DNA of 64,000 nt from FEB-25 sp963822175 (GCA_963822175.1 CAWGGJ010000008.1:1136780-1200779); one strand, 5' to 3'. Positions 1-8,302 are shown, numbered from the stretch's first letter. The notes: generated by a model not told the origin, from the sequence alone. Numbers and translations: made by a program.

Positions 1-553
1 GGTTTCCTGGCTTTTTTGGATTGTAACCTTTTACTGCCCCTTCCTGATGGCCTCCGACATTTACCACACTACTGTCAATATCGTTGGTGATGGATTTGAG
101 CTTGCTCTTTCTCAGGAGCTTTCTGAAGAGTTTGAAATTGATTTCCCTCAGCATTTGGGTCGTTTTGTAGCTGAAGTTTCCCAAAAACCGAGATACCGTT
201 TCCGGTTCTTTGATCGAAATGGCAAACTCGTTGACCAGGGGATCGCTTTGCAGCAGTTTCAGCCGTTCCAGTTTGTCAATTCCAATGAAGTTACCGCAGA
301 GCATGGTCTTGATGTGGTTCATTTTGATTTTGTTGGTGGATGCATTCTCAAAAACCAGGTCGTGATCAATCAGGTCAAAAACCCCATTTTTACTGGCATG
401 CTCGAGTAAGAGCAATAAACCGGCATTGGAGGTGAGATTTCTGGCTGAGAATTCGATTTTATTGATCACTTCAATATCCTCTTTTCGGCGCAGATTTCTT
501 TGCCTCAAGATTTTAACATCCCGTTTCAATCGGAGGTTTTCCTTTTCATCCAA
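1..553 (-). CDS. IS1380-family DDE transposase, N-terminal fragment (cut by window edge)
   Basis: This reading frame is open on the minus strand from about 553 to base 1 (about 184 codons). Near the window edge it reads ..SSVVNVGGHQEGAVKGYNP.., the region just after the first catalytic Asp (DIDSS) that is typical of IS1380-family DDE transposases, followed by the family's KGYNPKKPG motif. Earlier it reads LLLLLEHASKNGVFDLIDHD and CGNFIGIDKLERLKLLQSD, which also fit the family. No ATG is available. An in-frame TAA lies upstream, and TTG at 553 (LDEKENLRL..) is the most likely start, though this is uncertain. The remaining two thirds of the protein should lie to the left. Confidence 0.85.
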   Translation of the reverse strand, partial: MDEKENLRLKRDVKILRQRNLRRKEDIEVINKIEFSARNLTSNAGLLLLLEHASKNGVFDLIDHDLVFENASTNKIKMNHIKTMLCGNFIGIDKLERLKLLQSDPLVNEFAISIKEPETVSRFLGNFSYKTTQMLREINFKLFRKLLRKSKLKSITNDIDSSVVNVGGHQEGAVKGYNPKKPGN

Positions 554-716
554 AGGGTGAAGACATGAACCTGATTAACAATTGTTGAATATCTCAAAAA
601 AGGGTCAAGAAGCGGTGATTTTGGTTGAAAAATGATTAATAATCGGCTTAAATGGCCTCATTTTGCCCCAAAATATGGCTATTTTCTAAAAGTGCCTTTC
701 TTCCATTAAATGGGCG

Positions 717-730
717 ACGTAGAATCCGGG
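717..730 (-). repeat. Terminal inverted repeat of the IS1380-family element
   Basis: The sequence ACGTAGAATCCGGG on the plus strand is the reverse complement of CCCGGATTCTACGT. It differs at two positions from the published ISEcp1 left repeat as I remember it. It lies about 160 bases upstream of the transposase start and directly abuts glycosidase-like coding sequence. Confidence 0.75.
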
Positions 731-1422
731 AATTAGATTTCACCTTTTTCACTGGCCATATGAAGGGACATAATTGGGCTTCACAATGGATGTTGATCGG
801 AGAGCGGTCAAAATATGTAAGGCAGGTGGTGAGTGATAGTTGAATTGTTGATAACGGATATTTGGATCCGGAATCAGATCCAATAGTGATTGATGCAAAA
901 AAAGCTGCGAGCGATTACCCAATTTTTGAAAGATCATCCAGGCATTGGCATTTGGAACCTGGGAAATGAGACGGATAATTTTGCATTCTCGAGCTATTAA
1001 CGGGTATGTGCGAAATGGGTCACAAGATGATTTGGCTGAATATTATTCGTTTGTATTGCTGAAGATGGTTGGTGTGGGGGTTGTTGAGAGCATCGACAGG
1101 GTGTTTTACAGATTATCATCCAACTTAGTAGGATCGTCCCCCATGCTCCGCATCCAGGCATGAACGATTTTTTGGATTTGTCAGGCCGGAAGGGAATTAA
1201 AAACCACAAGCAAAGGTGATCAATGATTTTATTGCAACCAACCATTGTATTACCAGCCAAGAATGTGAATAATCTACCATACACAGTTACGGAATATTAT
1301 GGAAATACATTGGAAAAAAATTGATTTACTATGAACAATGGAAGAGAAGAAGTAATCTGTTCCAGGTATATTATTTTTTGCAAACAGAACTCACTTATGT
1401 GAATAAAATTTATAAAATCTAA
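731..1422 (+). pseudogene. Decayed glycoside hydrolase (GH5-like), 3' remnant next to the IS
   Basis: Pieces of one TIM-barrel glycosidase can be read in successive plus-strand frames. They are DFTFFTGHMKGHNW (about 737-780), KLRAITQFLKDHPGIGIWNL followed by GNETDNF (about 905-985), DDLAEYYSFVLLKMVGVGVV (about 1026-1085), RPPCSASRHERFFGFVRPEG then stop then KPQAKVINDF (1135-1230), and KKLIYYEQWKRRSNLF near the end. The WNLGNE piece is the usual acid/base Glu region of clan A glycosidases, and HERFFG..R..G..KP is a typical C-terminal strand. At least four frame changes and several in-frame stops separate them, and the stretch between the Glu motif and AEYY is too short, suggesting an internal deletion. 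The 5' part is missing at the IS boundary. The gene is not functional; the family assignment is from motif memory. Confidence 0.72.
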
Positions 1423-1546
1423 GCCAATTCCACTCGTAAATAGGATTGTATGGAAAGATATAAAATTATTAGATTGACAGGTGAAATTCTTTTAGGAAAT
1501 GGTCGAATATATCCACATTATCAGGTTGATATTAGAATTTTGTGTC
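1423..1546. other. Intergenic, nothing recognised
   Basis: This short AT-rich gap lies between the glycosidase remnant and the end of scpB, which face each other. I see no strong hairpin, RNA or open frame. Confidence 0.5.
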
Positions 1547-2131
1547 TTATTGATCTTCCGGAAAATCCTGGGTTGAAGGGGAGGTGATTAAATCAAGTGA
1601 TAAAGGTGGTAATTCTTCTAGTGAATTCAAACCAAAATGCTGTAAAAAGTCGGAAGTAGTAGTGTACAGAATCGGTCGACCTGGTCGTTCAGCCCTACCA
1701 ATCTCTTGCACCAGGCCTTTGCTAAGCAAGCTTTTTAATACACCATCGGAGCTAACACCACGAACAGCATCAATTTCAGGTCTTGTTACAGGCTGTTGAT
1801 AAGCAATAATTGCCAGAGTCTCCAATGCTGCCTTGCTTAATCGATTGGATATTTCTAATCCCAGGAAGCGTTCGATATCTTCCGCAGTCTCAGGAGATGT
1901 AGTGAGTTGCACTCGTCCATGATGTCTTTGAAGGCGTAACCCATGGGGATCAGTATCAGATGCCAGTCTTTTCTCAAGAATTTCCAGGTTATTGTCAATG
2001 ACTCGTAAAGGTAGATTTAAAGCTGTTGCAATTTGATTTGGAAGTACTGCTCCAGCGGCAACAAACAGCAAGGCCTCAATTCGAGAGATGGTCCTGTCAG
2101 AAGTGGATTCCGGGAGGGTTTCGTCGGTCAT
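1547..2131 (-). CDS. scpB: Segregation and condensation protein B
   Basis: ScpB is a kleisin-interacting subunit of the SMC-ScpAB condensin that compacts and segregates chromosomes. The 194-residue product matches the family length and shows its paired winged-helix pattern. Residues about 15-85 (SRIEALLFVAAGAVLPNQIA.., TTSPETAEDIERFL) form the first domain. Residues about 95-170 contain the signature ALETLAIIAYQQPVTRPEID, then VRGVSSDGVLKSLLSKGLV and GRPILYTTTSDFL. The start is ATG at 2131. Unusually for this pair, scpA is not adjacent: the upstream neighbour is a divergent lipoprotein gene and the downstream neighbour is the IS-damaged glycosidase. Confidence 0.95.
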   Translation of the reverse strand: MTDETLPESTSDRTISRIEALLFVAAGAVLPNQIATALNLPLRVIDNNLEILEKRLASDTDPHGLRLQRHHGRVQLTTSPETAEDIERFLGLEISNRLSKAALETLAIIAYQQPVTRPEIDAVRGVSSDGVLKSLLSKGLVQEIGRAERPGRPILYTTTSDFLQHFGLNSLEELPPLSLDLITSPSTQDFPEDQ

Positions 2132-2139
2132 GCTATAAT
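2131..2139 (+). promoter_or_regulatory. Extended -10 promoter (TGcTATAAT) for the lipoprotein gene
   Basis: TGCTATAAT starts exactly at the scpB start codon and lies 50 bases before the TTG start of the next plus-strand gene. A perfect extended -10 needs no good -35, and none is seen. The predicted transcript start is near 2146. Confidence 0.6.
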
Positions 2140-2188
2140 GGATGCTTAGTTGATTAAAGACCAGTTATCAATCAATATCAGGTGAACT

Positions 2189-3826
2189 TTGCGATTATAC
2201 CATCGGATTAAATTTATCGTCCTTCAGTCCTTGATGATCCTGTTATTTGGAATTGTGACATGGGGTTGCACACCTCCTCAGGTGACACAGGGGCTTATCA
2301 CAGTCAACATCTATGCCGATAAAAAAGATATCCAGATAAAAACGACATCTGGGAGCACTGTCCAGGAAGCAATTAACTCTGCCCAAATCGAACTTGGAGA
2401 TTTGGACCGCGTTGAACCACCACTTTATACAGTGCTTTCGGATGGCTCTCAAGTAAAAGTGATTCGGGTGCGTGAGGAATATTATATTGAGCAGGAAATT
2501 ATTCCGTATGCGCACCAGGAGCTGCGAAACGAAGCCTTACCAGATGGAGAAAGAAGGTTAAGTCAGCCTGGTGTGAATGGATTGGAGGAAATTACATTTC
2601 ACCGAGTTTTTGAAGATGATATTGAAGTATCTAATAATATTGTAAAAACCACAATCTTACAAGAGGCCATCCCCGAAGTGCTAATGATTGGAAGCCGGTC
2701 ATCATTTGCTTCAATAAAAATTCCTGGAAGACTTGCATATTTATCTGCAGGCAATGCCTGGGTAATAGAAAACTCGACTGGAAACCGACGACTGGTCGTA
2801 TCGACGGGTGACCTGGACGGGAGAATATTTTCATTATCGAAGGATGGTGAACGCCTAGTCTTTAGTAGATTTTCAGACACTGATACTACAATTAATTCTC
2901 TTTGGGTTGCCACTATAGATAGCGAACCGTTAAACCTTATTGACCTGAAAGTGAATAATGTGATCCATTTTGCGGATTTTGGTCCAGATTCCTCACTGAT
3001 TGCGTATTCAACAGTTGAATGGCGGGAAACTGCACCAGGTTGGCAGGCGAATAATGACTTATATGAACGAGTTGTGAGCCCGAATGGTTATATCGATCCG
3101 GAGAAGATGATTTTAGAACCCAACTCGGGAGGAGTATATGGTTGGTGGGGGATGGAATTTTCATGGGCACCAGATGGAAGGAGTTTTTTGTTTGCGCGAC
3201 CTGATAGCGTTGGGATCATAGACAATCCAGAAGGAACTGTAGCATCGATTTTTGATATAAAGCCATACCAGACAGGTGCAAACTGGGCCTGGATTCCTGG
3301 AACTGCTTGGTCACCAGATGGGAATGTTATCTACAGTGTTGATCATATAACTACAGATGGACAAAACTCAGAATCAATAGAGCAATTTAACCTGATCGCG
3401 ATTCCCTTATCTGGGGAATCACCAATTCATCTTGTGAAAAATGTTGGAATGTTTGCCTACCCGGTATCTTCGCCAATAAAAAATCAGGCAAGCTTTATCA
3501 ACTTATCAGATGGATCAAACCTAGACCAGAATGCTTTCTCAATTGCATATTTACAGGCGATATTTCCCGATCAAAGCGAGACGAGTGGTTATCGTTTATC
3601 TATTATGGATCGAGATGGATCAAACCAGATAAGCTTATTTCCAGAAGAAGGCGCAGTGGGTTTAAACCCGCAGCATGTTGTTTGGTCTCCAGAACCGATG
3701 ACTCCAAATGGAGATAATGCAATTGCTTTTATTTATAATGGAAATATCTGGTTGGTTGATACGACAACCGGTGTATCTCAACAAATCACTGGAGATGGTT
3801 TAACCAATCGGATTGATTGGAGATAG
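2189..3826 (+). CDS. Lipoprotein with DUF348/G5-type domains and a TolB-like beta-propeller
   Basis: This is a secreted, lipid-anchored protein of unknown substrate. Residues 1-27 form a lipoprotein signal with a lipobox-like end (IVTWGC, Cys27). Residues about 35-85 (VNIYADKKDIQIKTTSGSTV..EAINSAQIELG..DRVEPPL) resemble the ubiquitin-like DUF348 repeat, and about 90-170 (EEYYIEQEIIPYAHQ..LSQPGVNGLEEITFHRV) resemble a G5 domain, the pairing found in RpfB-type cell-wall proteins. From about 180 to the end there are repeated blade motifs (FSLSKDGERLVFSRF, FSWAPDGRSFLFARP, TAWSPDGNVIYSVDH) of PD40/TolB propellers. The start is TTG, with AGGTGA 6-9 bases upstream. It is the first gene of a plus-strand run, with a 6-base gap to the SDR gene. 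Confidence 0.82.
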   Translation: MRLYHRIKFIVLQSLMILLFGIVTWGCTPPQVTQGLITVNIYADKKDIQIKTTSGSTVQEAINSAQIELGDLDRVEPPLYTVLSDGSQVKVIRVREEYYIEQEIIPYAHQELRNEALPDGERRLSQPGVNGLEEITFHRVFEDDIEVSNNIVKTTILQEAIPEVLMIGSRSSFASIKIPGRLAYLSAGNAWVIENSTGNRRLVVSTGDLDGRIFSLSKDGERLVFSRFSDTDTTINSLWVATIDSEPLNLIDLKVNNVIHFADFGPDSSLIAYSTVEWRETAPGWQANNDLYERVVSPNGYIDPEKMILEPNSGGVYGWWGMEFSWAPDGRSFLFARPDSVGIIDNPEGTVASIFDIKPYQTGANWAWIPGTAWSPDGNVIYSVDHITTDGQNSESIEQFNLIAIPLSGESPIHLVKNVGMFAYPVSSPIKNQASFINLSDGSNLDQNAFSIAYLQAIFPDQSETSGYRLSIMDRDGSNQISLFPEEGAVGLNPQHVVWSPEPMTPNGDNAIAFIYNGNIWLVDTTTGVSQQITGDGLTNRIDWR

Positions 3827-3832
3827 CTCAAT

Positions 3833-4792
3833 ATGAGGATCTTGATCACAGGCGCTGCAGGTTTTTTAGGCTCACATCTTTGTGAACGCCTTTTATCAGA
3901 AGGCAATGAAGTCGTTGGTATGGATAATTTCATTACTGGAAGCCCAGAAAATTTAGCACATTTATCCACCAACCAGAAATTTTCGTTTATCAGGCATGAT
4001 GTGTCGAATTTTATATTTGTACCTGGCAAATTAGATGCTGTGATGCATTTTGCCTCTCCGGCAAGTCCAAATCCAAAGTCTCCTTTCGGTTATGTAAACT
4101 TGCCAATTCAGACAATGAAAGCTGGTGCCTTGGGAACTCATAATACCCTCGGTGTTGCCAGAGCAAATCAAGCCAGGTTTTTGTTGGCCAGTACAAGCGA
4201 AATCTATGGAGATCCCCTGGAACACCCGCAAACCGAGAGCTATTGGGGACATGTCGATCCGATAGGTACACGCTCAGTATATGATGAAGCCAAGCGATTT
4301 GCTGAGGCATTGACAATGGCTTACCATCGATTTCACGGAATAGATACCAGAATCGTTCGTATATTTAACACCTATGGACCTAGGATGCATCTTGATGATG
4401 GTAGAGTGGTTCCAAATTTTATCCAACAAGCATTGAGGCATGAGCCACTAACCATTTATGGAGACGGTCAGCAAACGCGCAGTTTTTGTTATGTTGATGA
4501 TCTCGTTGAAGGTATTGTCAAATTATTATTATGTGACGAACATATGCCGGTTAATATTGGTAACCCTGCTGAAATGACAATCCTCCAATTTGCTGAAGAG
4601 ATCAATGCAATTATTGGAAATCAGGCTGGCATATTATTTACCCCGAGTGATAGACTAGATAGCGACCCACAACGGCGGCGACCGGATATTACCCGCGCTC
4701 GCACCATACTCGGTTGGGAACCCAAGGTCAGTCTTGAAAATGGATTGCTTAGAACTATCCCATATTTTCGCCAGAAAATCGGACTGATATGA
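3833..4792 (+). CDS. NAD-dependent SDR, UDP-glucuronate decarboxylase (UXS)-like
   Basis: This is an extended short-chain dehydrogenase that most resembles UDP-glucuronate decarboxylases, which make UDP-xylose for surface glycans. Residues 7-13 form the NAD-binding GxxGxxG (GAAGFLG). The active site is the TSEIYGDP segment (121-128) and Tyr150-xxx-Lys154 in SVYDEAKRFAE. RIFNTYGPRM, GDGQQTRSFCYVDDLVEG and a C-terminal RRRPDITRA..LGWEPKVSL region are all UXS-like. At 319 residues it has the usual length. It overlaps the GtrA gene by 4 bases (ATGA), so the two are probably co-translated and serve polysaccharide or glycolipid assembly. A dTDP-glucose dehydratase-like role is less likely. Confidence 0.85.
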   Translation: MRILITGAAGFLGSHLCERLLSEGNEVVGMDNFITGSPENLAHLSTNQKFSFIRHDVSNFIFVPGKLDAVMHFASPASPNPKSPFGYVNLPIQTMKAGALGTHNTLGVARANQARFLLASTSEIYGDPLEHPQTESYWGHVDPIGTRSVYDEAKRFAEALTMAYHRFHGIDTRIVRIFNTYGPRMHLDDGRVVPNFIQQALRHEPLTIYGDGQQTRSFCYVDDLVEGIVKLLLCDEHMPVNIGNPAEMTILQFAEEINAIIGNQAGILFTPSDRLDSDPQRRRPDITRARTILGWEPKVSLENGLLRTIPYFRQKIGLI

Positions 4793-5250
4793 CAGCGATA
4801 CTAAACAATCCGCGCGAACGAACACGATTTTTTCGCTTTTTGGTGGTTGGTTTAATTGGTGCTATTGTTGATTTTGGAATCGAAAACCTTCTACACCGCT
4901 TTTTTGGTATTCCATATGTCTGGGCTGGAACAATTTCATTTATCTGTGCGGTTTTTAGTAACTTTTTTTGGAACAGATATTGGACGTATCCGGATTCCCG
5001 CTCTAAACCAATCATGGGACAATTCTTCCAGTTTTTTCTTGTAAATGTTTCTGGTCTGATCATACGCATCCCAATCCTTAAGTTTTTAGAGCCGATTGTC
5101 ACAAATATTTTCCTTGCCCTTCCAGAACGATTTTTGATTTTGCCTCCAGATGTGTCAGGTGAAAATTTAACTCTGGCAATTGCTGTTGGGATCGTCTTAT
5201 TTTGGAATTTCTTTGTTAATCGCTATTGGACATATAGTGATGTAAAATGA
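4789..5250 (+). CDS. GtrA family membrane protein
   Basis: This 153-residue integral membrane protein has about four hydrophobic spans (about 15-35, 42-60, 75-100 and 120-140). It carries the family's paired FxxNRYWTY motifs: FFWNRYWTYPD near residue 62 and FFVNRYWTYSD at the C-terminus. GtrA proteins are thought to flip lipid-linked sugars across the membrane or to help surface glycan glycosylation. Its start overlaps the stop of the UXS-like gene, which supports a shared cell-envelope function. Confidence 0.88.
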   Translation: MTAILNNPRERTRFFRFLVVGLIGAIVDFGIENLLHRFFGIPYVWAGTISFICAVFSNFFWNRYWTYPDSRSKPIMGQFFQFFLVNVSGLIIRIPILKFLEPIVTNIFLALPERFLILPPDVSGENLTLAIAVGIVLFWNFFVNRYWTYSDVK

Positions 5251-5293
5251 TAAAAATAAGATATCGGCATTCGTTTCATTTTCTGGTTATAGG

Positions 5294-5299
5294 TATAAT
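5294..5299 (+). promoter_or_regulatory. Possible -10 box
   Basis: TATAAT lies 19 bases before the ATG of the beta-flower protein gene, with GGGAG at 5302-5306. The -35 side (TCGTTT) is poor, so this is a weak call. Confidence 0.35.
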
Positions 5300-5318
5300 C
5301 TTGGGAGAATGATCAAAG

Positions 5319-5696
5319 ATGGTTGATACTACATTAGTACCCATTTTTACCACCTTAGGGGATGTTGCAGCCTTTTTAGCCTACCCATATATATTTTCTT
5401 GCGAAGGTGACTGGATTGGTTGGATATCGCCTGAACGATTTGTTTATTCCACCCATGGGCATTACGTTGGTTGGCTAGCAAATGGTCCACGCATCTTAAG
5501 GAAATTAGCTGATGGTTATACCCGACCGATGGTTGAGGTAATACCTCCATTTACATTGAAGATTACCACACCAGTGATGCATCCCTTGGCACCCATGATG
5601 CCAGAGCTAACCTTTGGAGAGATGGATGTGTTATTGGATCGACCTGATTTACTACCGCCGGTCGACTTCGGTGAGTTACGAGAGGACATGGATTAA
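5319..5696 (+). CDS. Small protein resembling the '4-fold beta flower' domain
   Basis: This 125-residue soluble protein has no signal or membrane segment. Its first half has repeated short strands of the type FSCEGDWIGWISPERFVYSTHGHYVGWLANG, a G-(V/I)-G-W-(I/L) rhythm that resembles 4-fold beta-flower domains. The second half is proline-rich (MVEVIPPFTLKITTPVMHPLAPMMPEL). The biochemical role is unknown. It lies 12 bases upstream of the BchI-like ATPase, so it may be part of that operon. The domain name is my inference from the repeat pattern. Confidence 0.6.
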   Translation: MVDTTLVPIFTTLGDVAAFLAYPYIFSCEGDWIGWISPERFVYSTHGHYVGWLANGPRILRKLADGYTRPMVEVIPPFTLKITTPVMHPLAPMMPELTFGEMDVLLDRPDLLPPVDFGELREDMD

Positions 5697-5708
5697 AGAG
5701 TATATCCT

Positions 5709-6905
5709 ATGATTAACGATACTCCTCAGCATAGTGGTGATACCAAAACACCTGAACAGGTCGAAAGCTCATATCGATCATTGAAAGAGATTATTGAGCA
5801 CGTTTCTGGAAAAGAATACCAGGGATCGTTAGCTCAACAAGATAGTGGGTTGGTTGAGATATTACCATATCCATTTCTAGCCTTGGTCGGGCAGTTTGAG
5901 ATGAAATATGCTCTTCTTTTGTCTTTAATCAATCCAGCTATCGGAGGAGTTTTATTGATCGGTCCAAGAGGAACTGGGAAGACCACTGCAATTCGTGGAT
6001 TGGTCGATCTTGTTCCTGAGGTGCCACGTAGCTTATGTTATTATGGCTGCTTGCCTGAGGATATTGAAACCGGCGGTATTGATGCTGTGTGCCCTAGCTG
6101 TGCTCGAAAGTATGCCATGGGTGAACCATTAGCGGTAATGGATGATATCCGTTTAGTTGAACTGCCTCTTAATGCTCGCCTGGATGATGTAATTGGTGCA
6201 ATGGATGAAAGTGCATCCAGCCATGAACGACTCCGACTGCATCGGGGAATTCTGGGGCATGCTGACCGGAACCTGTTACTGGTCGATGAGGTGAATTTAC
6301 TCGCAGATGAGATTGTGGATGCCATACTAGATGCAGCGGCTTATGGTTCCTATACTGTAAGACGAGGAACAACGGCTGCAACTTTTCGGGCTAAATTTGT
6401 CCTGATTGGAACTATGAATCCTGAGGAAGGACGACTACGTCCACAAATTATGGATCGTTTTGGGCTCAGAGTAGTAGTTCAGGGATTGGAGGATGTAAAC
6501 CAACGTCTGGAAGCATATAAACGAGTCCATGCATATGCTGCAAATCCTCGCCAAGTAATGCTAGAATATAGTGATGAAACAAAATTAGCTCAAAACGAGG
6601 TACAAACTGCCAGAGACATCCTTCGAGAGGTAAAAATACCAGAAAGTGTGTCAAACCATGGTTTGGATTTAATACAGAAATTAAAGATAGACTCTTTACG
6701 AGCAGAAGTTACTCTATTTGAAGCTGCTAGAGCATATTCAGCTTTAGATGGACGGCTGGAGGTAACAGATGAGGATATTTATATGGTTGCGCCGATGTCT
6801 CTTCGTATGCGACGGTCAGAATTTATTAAAAAGTTTATCAGTGAGCAATCTACAGAAGAAGACGAAATAAAACAAACTATCGACCGAATGCTGATTAATC
6901 CATAA
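5709..6905 (+). CDS. Magnesium-chelatase subunit I-type AAA+ ATPase (BchI/ChlI family)
   Basis: This AAA+ ATPase is of the chelatase I group. Walker A is GPRGTGKT at 85-92, Walker B is LLLVDEVN near 189-196, and a sensor/arginine region is at IGTMNPEEGRLRPQIMDRFG. The product is 398 residues, close to BchI. Four cysteines around residues 110-131 (CYYGC.. and CPSC) could bind a metal and lie in the pre-Walker-B insertion. In phototrophs BchI works with BchD and BchH to insert Mg into protoporphyrin. No D or H subunit is present here, so the true substrate is uncertain: it may be a chelatase part, or a MoxR-like remodelling ATPase as proposed for orphan members. Confidence 0.85.
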   Translation: MINDTPQHSGDTKTPEQVESSYRSLKEIIEHVSGKEYQGSLAQQDSGLVEILPYPFLALVGQFEMKYALLLSLINPAIGGVLLIGPRGTGKTTAIRGLVDLVPEVPRSLCYYGCLPEDIETGGIDAVCPSCARKYAMGEPLAVMDDIRLVELPLNARLDDVIGAMDESASSHERLRLHRGILGHADRNLLLVDEVNLLADEIVDAILDAAAYGSYTVRRGTTAATFRAKFVLIGTMNPEEGRLRPQIMDRFGLRVVVQGLEDVNQRLEAYKRVHAYAANPRQVMLEYSDETKLAQNEVQTARDILREVKIPESVSNHGLDLIQKLKIDSLRAEVTLFEAARAYSALDGRLEVTDEDIYMVAPMSLRMRRSEFIKKFISEQSTEEDEIKQTIDRMLINP

Positions 6906-6923
6906 TTAGAGGAGATTTATAAA

Positions 6924-7328
6924 ATGAAAAAGCTGTTTGCTAAGAAGGAAATATTTAAGGTTAAGTCAATGCCAGTGGATCCTACCAGTATGGGAGAGCC
7001 TGCAACTGCAGATGAATTACAACGGCGTGGTATGGCGTATTATGCACGTAAACAATATGCTCAAGCAGAGGCTGATTTGAAAAAAGCGATTTCTCTAGAT
7101 AGCACCCATATTGATTCCTATTATAGCCTCGGTATGGTGTATAAGGCTGTTGATCGTAAGCAGGAAGCAGTTGCTGCATTTAATCACGTGATTGAATTGA
7201 TTGTAACGAACCCTGGTGCTGATTCAACCAAAAATGATATGTTGAGAAAACTTGCCCTTGGTCATATGAATGAAATAAATCAAGGCGATTGGAATCTGGA
7301 GAAGGAGATTTGGAAACACATAGAATAA
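6924..7328 (+). CDS. TPR-repeat protein
   Basis: This 134-residue cytoplasmic protein has one clear and one partial tetratricopeptide repeat. Residues about 30-65 read ELQRRGMAYYARKQYAQAEA..LKKAISLDS, followed by HIDSYYSLGMVYKAVDRKQE. Such repeats mediate protein-protein contact. The N-terminus is short and basic (MKKLFAKKEIFKVK). It is preceded by AGAGGAG and sits 18 bases after the BchI-like gene. Its 3' end overlaps the UROD-family gene, so the three are probably one operon. The partner is unknown. Confidence 0.8.
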   Translation: MKKLFAKKEIFKVKSMPVDPTSMGEPATADELQRRGMAYYARKQYAQAEADLKKAISLDSTHIDSYYSLGMVYKAVDRKQEAVAAFNHVIELIVTNPGADSTKNDMLRKLALGHMNEINQGDWNLEKEIWKHIE

Positions 7329-8302
7329 CACACCGACAGCGGATTGAGCGATGTTTATCGGGAGTATCACAAGAAAAAACGCCTGTTGCTCTGTGGCGTC
7401 ACTTTCCGGTCGATGATCAAACTCCAGATAGTTTAGCCGAATCAATCCTTAGTTTCCAACGTTTATATCATTTTGATCTAGTAAAGGTGACACCTGCATC
7501 TTCTTTTTGTTTGAAGGATTGGGGTACAGAGGATGTATGGAATGGTAATTCAGAAGGCACAAGAGAATACGTTCACCGAGTGATCAACAAACCAGATGAC
7601 TGGTTAAGATTATCTATCTTGGATCCATATAAGGGGTATCTGGGAGAGCAGTTATCCTGTCTGGAAATGGTATGTAATGCACTTGGTGAAGATGTTCCTG
7701 TTCTCCAAACGATATTTAGCCCATTAGCACAGGCAAAAAACCTTGTCGGCGGACAACAATTATTAGTCCACTTGAGAGAATATCCTGATGAAGTCCTGGA
7801 AGGATTAAAGATTATTACCGAGAGCACCAGCAGGTTTATTGAGGCTATCTGTCACACAAAAATGGCTGGGATTTTCTACGCAATACAGCATGGAAGTTAT
7901 CAACTTCTCTCAAAGGAAGAATATAAGAAATTTGGTCGTGGAGACGACCTATTTCTACTGGAACTATCATCAGGAAAATGGGTAAATATGCTGCATCTTC
8001 ATGGAGAAGAGATCTTTTTCAAAGAATTTGTTGATTTTCCAGTTCAGGTTATCAATTGGCATGATCGGGAAACGTATCCTGACCTTGCTGAAGGGAAGGA
8101 ATTATTTTCTGGTGTGGTATGTGGTGGTCTCCAGCGTATCCATACCATGGTGTTGGGGACACCAGAACAGGTTCGAGCTGAAACTCGTGATGCCATAATT
8201 TCGACCCAAAACCAACGATTTATTCTTGGGACGGGCTGTGTGTTACCTATAACGACACCCAGAGCGAATATCCTGGCAGCCATCCAGAGTTGCTCCGCGT
8301 GA
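7289..8302 (+). CDS. Uroporphyrinogen decarboxylase (URO-D) family protein
   Basis: This TIM-barrel protein belongs to the URO-D superfamily. Sequence THRQRIERCLSG..TPVALWRHFPVDD at the N-terminus aligns with the family's opening helix and substrate loop. Later motifs are GIFYAIQHGSYQ, the LHLHGEE strand, INWHDRETYPD and a C-terminal GTGCVLPITTPRANILAAI. The haem-pathway HemE signature (RQAGR) is replaced by RHFPVDD, so it is more likely a divergent member (corrinoid or thiol methyltransferase-like) than a true HemE. The start is uncertain: TTG at 7289 is the longest option and TTG at 7310 is equally possible. Both overlap the TPR gene. It is followed by rsmD with a GTGA overlap. Confidence 0.78.
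   Translation: MESGEGDLETHRITHRQRIERCLSGVSQEKTPVALWRHFPVDDQTPDSLAESILSFQRLYHFDLVKVTPASSFCLKDWGTEDVWNGNSEGTREYVHRVINKPDDWLRLSILDPYKGYLGEQLSCLEMVCNALGEDVPVLQTIFSPLAQAKNLVGGQQLLVHLREYPDEVLEGLKIITESTSRFIEAICHTKMAGIFYAIQHGSYQLLSKEEYKKFGRGDDLFLLELSSGKWVNMLHLHGEEIFFKEFVDFPVQVINWHDRETYPDLAEGKELFSGVVCGGLQRIHTMVLGTPEQVRAETRDAIISTQNQRFILGTGCVLPITTPRANILAAIQSCSA

Larger units (their letters stand above)
1..730 (-). mobile_element. IS1380-family insertion sequence (ISEcp1-like), right-hand part only
   Basis: The minus strand carries the N-terminal part of an IS1380-type transposase that runs off the left edge. The element appears to end at base 730: read on the minus strand, its end is CCCGGATTCTACGT (730 back to 717). 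This matches the terminal repeat I know for ISEcp1/ISEc9 of the IS1380 family (CCTAGATTCTACGT) at 12 of 14 positions. Bases 554-716 would be the subterminal non-coding part. Similarity to a glycosidase begins immediately after base 730, which fits an insertion boundary. The other end and any target duplication lie outside the window. Confidence 0.82.

Noticed and set aside
47..409. Plus-strand open frame of 120 codons
   Set aside because: It is the antisense of the IS1380-family transposase; the minus strand has the recognisable protein motifs.
652..1284. Several separate small genes on both strands
   Set aside because: The plus-strand pieces join into one decayed glycosidase across frames. 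The minus-strand frames have no family resemblance.
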